This document shows positions 10,930-23,660 of a stretch of DNA of 64,000 nt, in pieces (the stretch's first letter is position 1; each line of letters starts with the position of its first letter). Location: assembly GCA_013399305.1 (NCBI GenBank), contig VXAI01000020.1:4574425-4638424 (forward strand). Reading direction: 5' to 3'. Source of the DNA: Rostratula benghalensis. Lineage: Eukaryota; Chordata; Aves; Charadriiformes; Rostratulidae. Position numbers and translations under genes: made by a program. Below the pieces are notes generated by a model, which did no database searches, was not told the origin of the DNA, and saw nothing but the letters and a program-made list of their open reading frames with translations.

Positions 10930-13900
10930 GAAATGTAGGTTGTTATTCTAGCTACTTATCTGTCTTTCTTCAGGAATCTCAGCATTGCAGAAAATCTTTT
11001 AGGCATGCCACCTAATATCTATGCTAAACAGTACACACAGCCTCATATTCCTGATACAGGCAAACTAGACCAATTTCATTGCTATTTGCATCACACGGAT
11101 CAGCTCGCTCAGGCTAGCTTTTGCGGAAGTAGCAAATAACTGAATCATAATGTCTAATAGTCTGGCTGGCTCTGTAGTGTCTAAATGCAAAAAAGGGACC
11201 CATCCTAGACACTCGCTCTCTTATTTCAGCCAAGCGCATCAGGTGTCTGGCACCACCCACGCCAGGCAGACTCAGTCCCAGGGTGCAGGGCAGGAGCCAT
11301 GATTTGTCATTTTTTTAGGTGCAGATCAGAACAGCGAAGTGGTATCTCTTCATTTTTTTTTTCTTTTTCTTCTTCTTTTTTCCACAGCTCTCTTTTTGCC
11401 ACTGTTCTTAGAGCTCAGGGGCTTTTGCTGAGATGCAGGTGGCACGTGTCAGTTACAGCACCTTTGATTCCCATAAATGGGATCTTAATTCTCCCGTCTA
11501 CTTGGACTGCATTTTCAAGCTATCTTCAAGTGCCAGTAGTACAGAGATTCCTGTCTCAAAAGGAGATGATAACCAACAAATAAACGGCATTTTCTGAACA
11601 GTCATGCGGTCAATTGCTGTTTCTTAAATCCAGAGTTGTTGCTTAGAGACTTTTGTAGTATTTGAGCCAGGAGTGGCAAAATATCTGTATTTTTCTTAGA
11701 TTGTGCTATGAAATTATGAGGAAATTAAATGTATGGTGACTATATTTTCTCACTTCTTTCCCATATTCTTTATTTACTTTATATAGTAATATACTTTATT
11801 TAAAGTATTTTATATTAAAGTATAGAAAATATTACAAAAGACAGCTTTAAAGTCAAGTTTTCATAATTCATTTTGCGCAAGAAGATTAAGCATTTTTTTC
11901 AGCAGATAGATTCTACTTGGATTCTCTCCTTGTCCTCTCCCCTTTCTGAACATCAGCAGAATGAACCGTCACCATTGATACCTTTTTCTTTTTTTCTTTG
12001 AATGCTTTTTTTCTTCTTCTCCCTCCCCCCCACCTCAGGCAAAGTTCATTACTTAGAACCTGTACACTGTAAGTGGTATCATAAAGCTTCCAGACAGGTT
12101 TCCATTCCAGTTTTCATCTTCATTTGCTCACAAATTCCTAAACTCCTTCCACTTGAGATGAAACGGTCCATGCTTGATCTCTGCCTTTGACTTCACCTAC
12201 TGTGAAAGCAAAATAACGTCAAAGAAGTTTAACCTGAACATCTGGAAATTAAAAGAGTAAAATCTAACTTCATCATTTCCCAAGGTTGCAATGCTTAATT
12301 ATACAATAAACTTGATTGCTCTTCCAGTGCAATAATAATGGGAAAAGAAAAGAATGCATGCTTTTTATCAGATTTGAATCTTATCTTTAAGCAATTTGAT
12401 GGATTTTTATTATCTTCTTTATGACAGCATTTGTGCTCAGCCATTATTAATATGTAACTAGAACCAGCCATTTTGAGCTAGAGCTCTGTGTACATGCATT
12501 TAGCCTTGTTTTTGTTTGGGTTCTTTTTTTTTTTTAACACCATCTGGGTCCATGCAGTCTATGCTACAGACAGCCAGGTCACGTCTTGTCAGCAGCACGT
12601 CTCACTCTTCATCTGGAGTTGGTTTGGGTTTGGGGTTTTTTTTTTTTTTCATACTTCTCATCATGTGGGGAACACTTGGGTTTGGAGGCAGCTTTCATTC
12701 ATGTAACTGATGTTTGCTCATTCAGAACAGAGGGTTATGAATTACATAACATCATGACTTCAGTTGAGTTTGTTAAGTAAGCTATTAGTTTAGTAAGTCC
12801 AGTAGTTATTAAGTTGTTTAATAAACCTTAACTTATTAACTGTGGCAGAAGTCTCTGTTGCCACTTAGAAGAGCCAGGTTTCTTTTTGGCTGGTGCTGTC
12901 ATGCCTTTGTCACCAGAAAACATTTGTTAGGGTAAACTGAAAGCAAGGAAAGAAACAGAAAATGAAAGTATCTCTCATCTCGCCTGGTTAAGGAACAAAC
13001 TGCAGGCACTCAGAACAACTGCAGGTTTGCTTTGACAAAAAGAATAATGATCAGGCTTGAATGTTAGTGTGTGCGATTGGGAGGAATGGAAAAAGAAAAG
13101 CTGGTGGGATAAGAAAATATGAATTTCCTTAAGGGGAAAGAAACTCCAAGGGGAAAAAAATAGAAAATTACATTGAGATAGTGATTACCCACTATGAGCT
13201 ACTTCATGATAGTCTGCAGGCCATGTCTCCCAAGCAGATTGGTGCTCTTTAGCAACATGCAGCCTGACCAATTCCTTCTGCTCTACAGCTCACGTGTTTC
13301 CTCTGCTTTTCATACATTCCCACCTCTGCAAGATCAATCACCACTACTTGTGTCCTTTTAAAACCTATTTTCATTAGCTTATAGCAATGCAGACTTGCAA
13401 GCACCATTAGATATCCAGCTACCCCATCCACAGTGCTGCAGAGCCTCTTTGAGCATTTCTCTCCTTTGGGGAGGTCTGGGAAAGCGGCAGCCAGGGATGA
13501 TGGAAAGGCTGCACCAGCACAGAGGTCACACAAAACATACTTTCTCACTGCATGCTGAAAGATTGAAGAAAAACTTGGAAGTGTAACCCCTTTGGTGGCT
13601 TCTGCCAGGGACAAAGCCGGTGGTGATACCCCGTGGTGCAGACTCTGCTGGCTCTGCAGAGAGCTAATCCCTGCATAGGCTGCTGCTGGGGGCAATAAAT
13701 AAGAGTCATTCTCACCTTGGAGGATTTATTAGAGGAAGCAGTGGAGACCAATGCCCTGTTTCACAGAGCCACTGAAGACCAGATATAAATATTTGCCCTC
13801 CTCTCTTGGGAGGGAAGTCCCTGCCCCACACCCAATCCCCCTTGTGAGGAAAAACTGGGGCTGCCCCATCCCAGCGCTCAGTCCCACACTGGCTTTTCCT

Positions 13901-14156
13901 GGCCAGGTCCCTATGCAGTCACACGGTGGGAGTGACTTTGCAGTCATTTGGTTGAGATCAAACCTCCCCACTGTCCACAAAAGACCTGCAGAGCACTGGC
14001 TGGCAACCGCCTTCCCTCAAAGAGTGAATCTTGAGCACTGGAACAAATTTGAATTTCTGAGGAATACAAATAGCCACAGACACATTAATTTTGAATGTGG
14101 TCCCAGAAACCTCAAAGGTATTTCTGAAATGAAATGTGGGGAAAGAAGGAATAAAG

Positions 14157-14195
14157 GTTTATTTACCCTTCCCCCCCCCCCCAGGTTTATTTACC
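14157..14195. repeat. Direct repeat GGTTTATTTACC flanking polyC
   Basis: The 12-mer occurs at 14157-14168 and 14184-14195, with 12 consecutive C (14171-14182) between. The likely origin is local slippage. Confidence 0.8.
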
Positions 14196-14999
14196 TTTTT
14201 TCCCCTGGGGTTCAAACAAGCAAGTTACTTTGCCCAATGTGCTAACAAAGTCATAGAGATGCTTTCATTTACACCATAATCATGCCTGAGTGCCTCAATT
14301 AGGTGGTGTTACTTGCTTTCCTAAGAGCAAGATGTCTTGGCTTCCACTTGCCTTAGATTATACCCATATTGCACAAACTACTTCACAGACATTTCAGATC
14401 ACTCTCAGATTGGCTGTGGTTGGGCTTACTTGCATATTTTCGTTTTGTCTTGATTCCCACAGGAATCAATGGTCTAATGGAACAGGACTCGGTGGGCTAA
14501 AGATGACTTTTTTTTTCTTTTTCCCATTCCACTAATATTCTTCAACTATAAAACACTTTCCCATCTCTTATTAGGTGGCATCAAGATGATTTCAAAGGTC
14601 TGTTACCCCCATGGGCTGAGGTGCAGGAGCTCGGGTAAGTGGGCTGATGTGCACACAGCGTGCAGCCGGGTACACGGGGCCCCTTGCACGACAGGAGGGT
14701 TTTAGAGCTCAAAAGAGGGAAAGTTCAGTGTTTTTGGAAATGCACGGCTGAGCATCAGTTTCTTAATCAGCAGTTACAGCTGCTGTCAACTGCCTTCCTG
14801 GCGACCCCCCACTGATGGTGGAAGCAGTTTAGGGAATATTTTGCAACACAAAGATCACCTCTTAAAGGGGAAAGCAGAACACTGTCTTTTGACTGTAGGG
14901 CCAGAGCCTGGTGGCATGCTGGTTTTCAAGCACTGGAAAAAATTAAATAGCTGAATCAGCTGCAGAGAATTCCTTACCTTTCTTTACTACTGCTTTGTT

Positions 15000-15316
15000 C
15001 AACATCTGAAGGGAGCATATGAGAAAGCTGGAGAGGGACTTTCTACAAGGGCATGTAGTAATAGGGTTAATGGCTTCAAATTGGAAGAGGGGAGATTTAG
15101 ATTAGATATTAGGAAGAAATTTTTCACTATGAGGGTGTTGAGACACGGGAACAGGTTGCCCGAGGAAGCTGTGGATGCCCCATCCCTGGAAGTGTTCAAG
15201 GCCAGGCTGGATGGGGCTTTGAGCAACCTGCTCTGGTGGCATGGCATGGGGTTTGGAACTAGATAGTCTTTAAGGTCCCTTCAAACCCAAACCATCCTAT
15301 GATTCTATGATTCTGC
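15000..15316 (+). mobile_element. CR1 LINE 3' fragment
   Basis: This is a 5'-truncated CR1 reading in the plus direction. It contains the end of ORF2 (a run around Phe-Arg-Leu-Asp-Ile-Arg-Lys-Lys-Phe-Phe encoded near 15090-15128, then Asn-Arg-Leu-Pro-Glu-Glu). It also has the 3' UTR (GAACTAGATAGTCTTTAAGG) and ends with two copies of ATTCTATG/ATTCTG near 15300-15315. Confidence 0.9.
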
Positions 15317-17120
<1,804 letters not shown>

Positions 17121-17217
17121 CTATTTAAGAAACAGCAAACACTTACATTGCACATTACCAACATTAGAATGGAATCTCATTATCCATTAACCAGTATTAG
17201 TGCAATTTATAACTTAC

Positions 17218-17337
17218 TTTAGCTTGAGCTTTGCAGAATTTCTTGATCTTTGCCACATCATCAGCTGAGAATGTGGGTGCTATTTCTTTGCTCATCAGTT
17301 TGATATTATTAGCCAGCATTATTGTCCCGGGCATTTT
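17218..17337 (-). pseudogene. MCM3-like exon, linker before the AAA+ core
   Basis: This exon lies on the minus strand, upstream of the one at 16967-17120 and separated from it by a 97-base intron. It encodes Ile-Met-Leu-Ala-Asn-Asn-Ile-Lys-Leu-Met-Ser-Lys-Glu, then Phe-Ser-Ala-Asp-Asp-Val-Ala-Lys-Ile-Lys-Lys-Phe. It ends in Ala-Lys before a donor AAA|GTAAGT. The ending phase (0) matches the start phase of the next exon, so the two splice in frame. The residues match the MCM3 linker between the OB-fold and the ATPase core. The left boundary is uncertain: a possible acceptor CTGGAG lies at about 17338, but the Thr-Ser-Gly-Thr-Phe-Arg stretch expected just before is not readable in frame. Confidence 0.58.
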
Positions 17338-18917
17338 CCTCCAGATGTAGAGAAATGTCATGAGATTAACTATTAAATAGATGAACTATCAAATATAAAC
17401 TGGACCATTGTTTACATGAGACAAAAATCTGCTTTGGAAAGAATAAGTGTAAGTGGAATAAAATCCAAAGAAATTATTGGATTTGACCATTTTATTATGG
17501 CTTAGTGAGTGATATCCACACCAAAAGAGGATTTAATGAAGTTCCAACATGGGAATTCAAAAGAACTAGAATGACATTGTATAGCTTTATAGCACTAGGG
17601 ATTTAATTTCTTCCTTGCTCTGCAATACGAGTGGGTGGGATATCTATATTATCTGTACAGGAGCAGGAGACATCTTCTCCAAGAACATATTCTGCTGTTA
17701 GGGCTTCCTCTGAAGGAAGGAGAGAGGACAACTCATTTTTTTTTCTTTCTTTTCAAAAGGCTGTCAGACACTTGGGCTTCTTCTAAGCACCCGTCAGACA
17801 AGCTTTGCAAACCCCACAGGGAGAGAAAAAGCAATCATCTTAGAAACCTAAATTTTAAAGCAGAAAGCAGGGAAACACCACCTTAACCTCTGCTTTATAA
17901 GCCTATCGATCTTTTGTTGGTTTACAGGCTTTGCAGGGACGTGCTGGTGAGACAGCTGATGCTTCAGAAGGGCCATGAGAAAATGCCTTGGGGAGGGGAG
18001 AGTGCAATCGATATAAACCATCTAGAGAAGACGCGAAGGCAGACCCAGACCTGCCCGTGAGCAAGATGAACTCCCTTCCAGGGCATGGCTGTGTCTCTCA
18101 TGTAAGAGGATTTGAGCAGAAATTACATCAAAACCAAACCCAGTTCCAGCTCGGGCTACCTCTGGAGGCTCTGAACAAGCCTCTGTGTTTGCTGAGCCTG
18201 CCTCAGCCATCATGGTCAGGCAGAGCTCTCCCAGCTGCCAGCTTTGGCCCTGCCTGGGTGGGCGCCGAGTTGTGAATCCACCACAGGCGCCCACCCCGAG
18301 GGCTCATGGAGGAGCGGGGGGATGGCTCAGGGGGGCATTCAGCTGTCACTGGGGGAGAGTCTGGAGCCAGGCAATGAGGGGAAATTTGGCGAAGAGGACA
18401 GGGAGACGGGCAGAAACAGTTGCCCTCAGTTCCTTACCACGGGCGAGCCCTGATTCTGGCTGTAAAAAAAATTGGGATCTTTATTGCAATCCGTACAGAA
18501 GAAAATTACGATAGAATTCATAGCACGTGTGACCATACTGACAAGAATTTTTACACTATTCAGAGTGAAAAACAATCTCTCCAATTTGATACCATGTTCA
18601 CCCCAAGCTGGCCCTGACAGCCTTCCTCCATTGCTGCCAGGCCCAACGTCATGGCCAACTGGCTGGCAGCCACCTGGGGAGAGGGTGTCAGACAAAGGGA
18701 CCTTGATGCAAGGAGATTTTTATGACTGCTAATCCCAAGAAGAAATTAACTTTTCTGCAAATAGTTTCCATGTGATCTTTGTAATCTTGTAAGCAGAACT
18801 GTTTGCTCTTGGTGTGGGCAATATTTGGGTATTTCCCCACCGAGGAAGAGGAGGATGGATGGCAACCCCAGCAGCTATGGTCCCACCATGGTGCAGCAAG
18901 GATGGGAGCATGCAATG
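17338..18917. other. Intergenic DNA, no gene recognised
   Basis: No further MCM3-like exon or transposon was recognised. The stretch 18040-18450 is GC-richer and has several short overlapping frames on both strands, none recognisable. Confidence 0.45.
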
Positions 18918-19287
18918 GCTCATAAGTTATTTGTGTGTGACACCAACCTTACTCCATGTGTTTCTGCATTTATTTCTCAGATAAAATTCACCCTGAAATG
19001 AAATAGGATTTTTAGAAGCCAGAGGGGATTTCAGCCAAGAAACTAAGACAATATTCATCAGCAAAATTTGACCCAAGGTATTATTGAGCCTCTTACGCCT
19101 GTGTTATATATCAGATAAATTCTTCCCAGAGAGCCATTCTCCATAAGAACCACTGTTTATTGCTCTGCATTTTGCAATAAACCCAGTTTATAAATACATT
19201 TCTAATTGATACAATGGAAGACATGGAATTTTTTTTTGGGGAAAAAAAGGACTATAATTCCTTCAATTATGCTGAAATATTTCAGAT
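18918..19287 (+). repeat. Left arm of a long inverted repeat
   Basis: This arm is the reverse complement of 20756-21120. The inner 317 bases (18971-19287) align by hand with about 18 substitutions and two single-base length differences, about 94% identity. The stretch 19052-19148 is identical over 97 bases. The outer approximately 50 bases are more diverged but still alignable. The arm ends on the inner side just after the perfect palindrome CTGAAATATTTCAG (19272-19285). It does not resemble CR1 and has no supported coding frame. Confidence 0.92.
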
Positions 19288-20755
19288 AAGGCCTTGAGGT
19301 AAACAAGGACACCCAGATCTGAAGAGGTGTCTGCCTGGAGATGCTTACTCTGCACCAACTGAGGGGCACCGGCTGCCCACCCCAGACATGCACCCAGGAC
19401 CAGCCCAGGCAGTGGGCACCCAATGAGACCAGTGCCACCAGCAGAGCATGGGGAAAATGCTGTATTACTACTTGCCATTAATACTTAGTGATTAAGAAAA
19501 CCCAACAATCAGTGCATATTGCCTTTTATACAGCTGTGAGACAAAATACAGACTAAGTTACAACAAAGCCTAAATCCAAAATAATTACATTTTGTCACAA
19601 TTCCTTCCCCACAGCCCAAGCTACCAAAGGAAGCAAGCTGCCAGCACCTGGGGAGAGACACGATTTGCTCCACAGCCCCCTTCAATCCCAGTGTGAAAAT
19701 TTCCAAATGTTTGAAACAGGGAGCAACTAAATCTTTTAATGCTCTCTGAAAAGCAATCAGTTCACCGAACGCATCATTCAGCAGCCTCCAATATAAAATA
19801 ATTAAACCATGAAGAGCTGCTCCAGTAATCTTACTTTAAAATCCTAAATTCCTTTACATTTTGAGGATCTGATGGCATTGACTCCAGTCACACACAAACA
19901 GACAGGGCAGAGACTGCAGGAGCTTCTCACAGCTCAGCTGAACACACCTCTTCCACTCCCTGAGCAAAGGCAGCTTAACTTTATGAAGATTTGTTGTTGC
20001 AGCAAAACTATCCAGGAGATACAGCTAAATCCAAATCCATTTAATTTCCAGCCAAATTATATTTTGATGCAGGTCACTAGAAGCTAATCTTTCATCTCTG
20101 TTTTTCATACTTGAAAATGAAAAAGAAAAAAAAAAGAATTTCAGATTAAGCAGCATTTATCATACTAAATAGAATTAAATCAAATGGAAAATTGCATAAA
20201 GAAACTCAGCTAAAACAATCAAATTAAAATAAGCTCTTTACCTATGTGAATGCAATATTTGGTTTTCTCAGAAGAGAAGAAAACCATATTATTAAGCAAA
20301 CTTAAAAAGGAACTTTGGATTACCCTTTCCCCATTTCCCTGCACTTGAAGTGTCAGTTTGTCTTCAGGAACAGATTGTGCTTCCTGTCTGTCAGGCAAGT
20401 TCTCTTGCTTGTTCTCACATGCTGGAAAAACTCGTGTTTTCAGTATTGCAGAAGCACTTAAGAGGTACAGCAAGCAGCAGACAAGTAGCAGATGATTTTT
20501 TATTCATGCATTTTTGGTAAGTTACATGCATACATACACAGACACACAGGTGCATAAACACACCTGCATTCAGCAATATAACACAGCTTCAGAAAAAAAA
20601 AAAAAAAAAAAAAAAAGCTAATCAGAGACTAGCTGGCTTTTAACAGCCTTTTACTGATGCTCTCACTTTTAAAGATCTCCCATCTGAAATAGCTTATGGT
20701 AAGTATTAAAAATGAAGAAACAGCAAAGCCTTTCAGAAGACACCCATTTAAAATG
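19288..20755. other. Spacer between the inverted-repeat arms
   Basis: The spacer is 1468 bases, with no recognisable transposase, exon or known repeat. It contains a 24-base polyA run at 20593-20616 and a weak CACA-rich stretch around 20533-20575. If the arms belong to one element, this would be its internal part, but it carries no protein I can identify. Confidence 0.6.
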
Positions 20756-21120
20756 ATCTGAAATATTTCAGCATAATTAAAGGAATTATAGTCCCTTTTT
20801 TCCCCAAAAAAAATTCCAAGTCTTCCATTACATCAATTAAAAACGCATTTATGAACTTGGCTTATTGAAAAATGCAGAGCAATAAGCAGTGGCTCTTATG
20901 GAGAATGGCTCTCTGGGAAGAATTTATCTGATATATAACACAGGCGTAAGAGGCTCAATAATACCTTGGGTCAAATTTTGCTGATGAATAGTGTCTTAGT
21001 TTCTTGGCTGAAGTCCCCTCTGGCTTCTAAAAAATCCCATTTCATTTCAGGGTGAATTTTGTCTGAGAAATAAAAGCCAAAACTCATGCAGTAAATTTGG
21101 TTTCACACAGAACTAGAGAA
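20756..21120 (-). repeat. Right arm of a long inverted repeat
   Basis: Reverse complement of 18918-19287. The inner boundary is at 20756, where ATCTGAAATATTTCAG starts; the same 14-base palindrome is at 20758-20771. The outer boundary near 21120 is fuzzy because similarity fades beyond the CACACAGAAC region. Confidence 0.92.
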
Positions 21121-23211
21121 ACGCTGAGGTTTAGTACCAAGACAACATTTACTTTGATACTCGGACATGTTTCCTTTAGAACCCCACAAATGAATGGGTG
21201 CAAATTGCATCCTTTGAGAATTGGAGGAGGTGATTTGGTCTTTTTTTTTTTTATTTTCACCTGCTCAGAAACAAGCAGCCCCTAATGCAAGGTGCTCCAC
21301 AGGTTATTGCATGAATCTCAAGCTCTGTAAGTACCAAATAAAAGCTGTAACATCTTGGCAAAGCATGCAAGAATTAAAATACCAGAGGTAGAATCACGAA
21401 TGGTCAACAAATTCAACGTGCTGCTACTGTTTTAGTGGTGGCACTGGGGTCTTCAAGTGCATCTGTTCCTAACATCTTATTTCTTGCTTAGTGCTTCTGA
21501 ATAAAACCATACATAGGTTGCAGGTAGAAATTCACATTTTAACATGAAACTTTGAAATTCATCAGTGAAGAAAGTGACTTTTAAATATAAAATGCCAGTT
21601 CTGTCTTTGAAAGCCCCTGAGATGTAAACCATTGGAGATGGGGAAAGCAGCCCCAACAAATACCTGGTGTGTCCTGTTCCCATTCCCTTGCCATGCTCTT
21701 TGCTTGGGGCTGCTGTGAGGGAGGCAATGCTGGGCTGCAACCCCAGGCTGAGCCCCTGAAGCTCGGCTCACGCTGGAGCTTCTCCTCTGTGTTGGTCCTT
21801 TATGTTTGGAGATGAAAGGCACAGCAGGACAGACAGGCCTCTCCTCTCCTTTAGAAACTACCTTCTCATCTCTGGTTTTCCACAGTTCAAAAGTAAGACT
21901 TTGAAAAAGATTTCAAAGCTGCATCTTGTATATGGAAATTCACGGCTCCAGGCAGGTTCATGATCACCCTTGGGATTTCAAGCTTAAGAGTATGAACCTG
22001 CAGCCTAAATATAACTCCTTTAACTTGTGTTTTGCCCTTCTCTGTTTTTTCTGTTTAAAGCCATCACAAGATGACACCAATTTTCGTGGATTACGAAGCT
22101 ATATCTTTGCTTTAGGTAGATATTTCGATTTTCTTGTAAAAAACACTGGGCTAAGGAAATATGAACACAAATAATTTGAATAAGCTACAAAATTCAAACT
22201 GCAACTGCTAGCTATCAAATGTAAGTGGCGTTATATATGCTTGGGAAACTGAACGCATACACTGGGCTTGGGGATGGGTTTCATTTTACATGTGAAGACT
22301 CAGGGAAGAAGGATGAAAGAAACTCCATCACCTGAAAGCCGTGTGGTCCCCAAAACAATTCTTGCTGCTCAACAGCAGTGGGGTATTTTATAAACATTAG
22401 TTACGTGCTTTTATAAGCAGATACCACCATAGCTGATTCCTTCGGGGTTTGCAGGCAGGGTGGAAGCGAAACCCAAGTTTATCTGCAATGGAAGCTCCAG
22501 AGGTTAAAGCTCTCAGAGGAGGAGGGACACAGACAGCAGGAGCAGGGCAGGAAAAGGATGGGCTGCTTTGCCTGGACATACCGGTAGGGCTTTGTATGGG
22601 ACCAGGGGCAGGCACCCACCCCCTGCAACCACCCCATCACCCATGGCAAGAGGCAGCCAGTCAGTCTCTGGAGGCCAAAAGGTAGCAGAGGTAGGTGACA
22701 GAATAAAAGGATATGTTGGGCTGGGTTTGTATGTCAAGCTGGGAAACCTGGATTTGTACTGTTTGTAGGGTTTTTTTTTTTAAGTGGTGAGCTTTTTTAT
22801 CCTTAGCCTGCTGCACTCCCACTGAAGGCTCAGTTTCAAAGTCCTAGTTTTTGGTACTGCACAAGAAAAAAAAAGCAAAAAAATGAACATTGGAGACCCT
22901 GTGAAATGACACCACCTTTTTTTCAATAAACCAGATGCAGCAGAGAATCAAAAAGAAAGAAGAAACAATATGTGTCCTGACACTTATTTTTGAAAGTCAG
23001 GAAGGAAGGGTTATTGGAAAGTTTACTAGATAGGTAAGAAAAAAAGTGTTTAACTATCACTGCCTTTTATTACAGGAAGCAGAAGACAAAAACTTTGAAG
23101 AAATAATAGTAAGACAAGAATCACAACAGACCTGTGTGGGACAAATGTAGACAGAGAGCAGTTCCCCTCTCTACTATTGACCTGTTTCACCAATTCAGGC
23201 CCATGAAAAAG
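21121..23211. other. Intergenic DNA, no gene recognised
   Basis: Nothing supported. One isolated exon-like segment (22061-22115, plus strand) has a good polypyrimidine tract and GT/AG edges but no recognisable product. Confidence 0.45.
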
Positions 23212-23660
23212 GTAAGAGGGCTGGAATACCTATCCCATGAAGAAAGGCTGAGAGAGCTGGGGTTGTTCAGCCTGGAGAAAAGTCTGAGTAGACCTTATTG
23301 TGGCCTTTCATTTTATAAAGGGGGCTTATAATGAAGATGGAGAAAGGCTTTTTACCAAGGGGTGTAGTGACAAGACAAGCAACAATAGTTTTAAAATGAA
23401 AGAGAGCAGATTTAGACTGCATACAAAGACGACATTTTTTATGATGAAAGTGGTGGGATGCAGGCACAGGTTTCCCAGAGGAGTTGTGGATGCCCCATCA
23501 TTGGAAGTGTTCAAGAGCAGGTTGAATGGAGCTTTGAGCAATCTGCTCTAGTGGAAGGTGACCCTACCCATGGTAGGGGGGTTGGAACTCGATGATCTTG
23601 AAGATAGTCTGTGATTCTGTGATCTCTTCCAACCTAAACCATTCTATGGTTCTATGAAAT
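23212..23660 (+). mobile_element. CR1 LINE 3' fragment
   Basis: Starts in the C-terminal ORF2 region ([16 protein letters not shown] encoded around 23234-23281). It runs through the Arg-Phe-Arg-Leu and Arg-Gly-Val-Val-Asp-Ala-Pro-Ser-Leu-Glu-Val-Phe region to a 3' end with ATTCTATGGTTCTATG (23641-23656). The frame is broken between the two pieces, near 23330. Confidence 0.9.

Larger units (their letters stand above)
9518..14999. other. Intergenic DNA, no gene recognised
   Basis: I see no recognisable exon. The only distinct items are a 28-base polyA run at 10902-10929, T-rich runs around 11347-11378, 12523-12536 and 12637-12650, and a polyC tract flanked by a 12-base direct repeat (14157-14195). 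The short open frames lack any family resemblance. Confidence 0.5.

Noticed and set aside
13751..14245. Open frame of 164 codons on the plus strand
   Set aside because: No recognisable domain, low-complexity Pro/Ser wording, no splice or promoter context; overlapping frames on the other strand are equally open.
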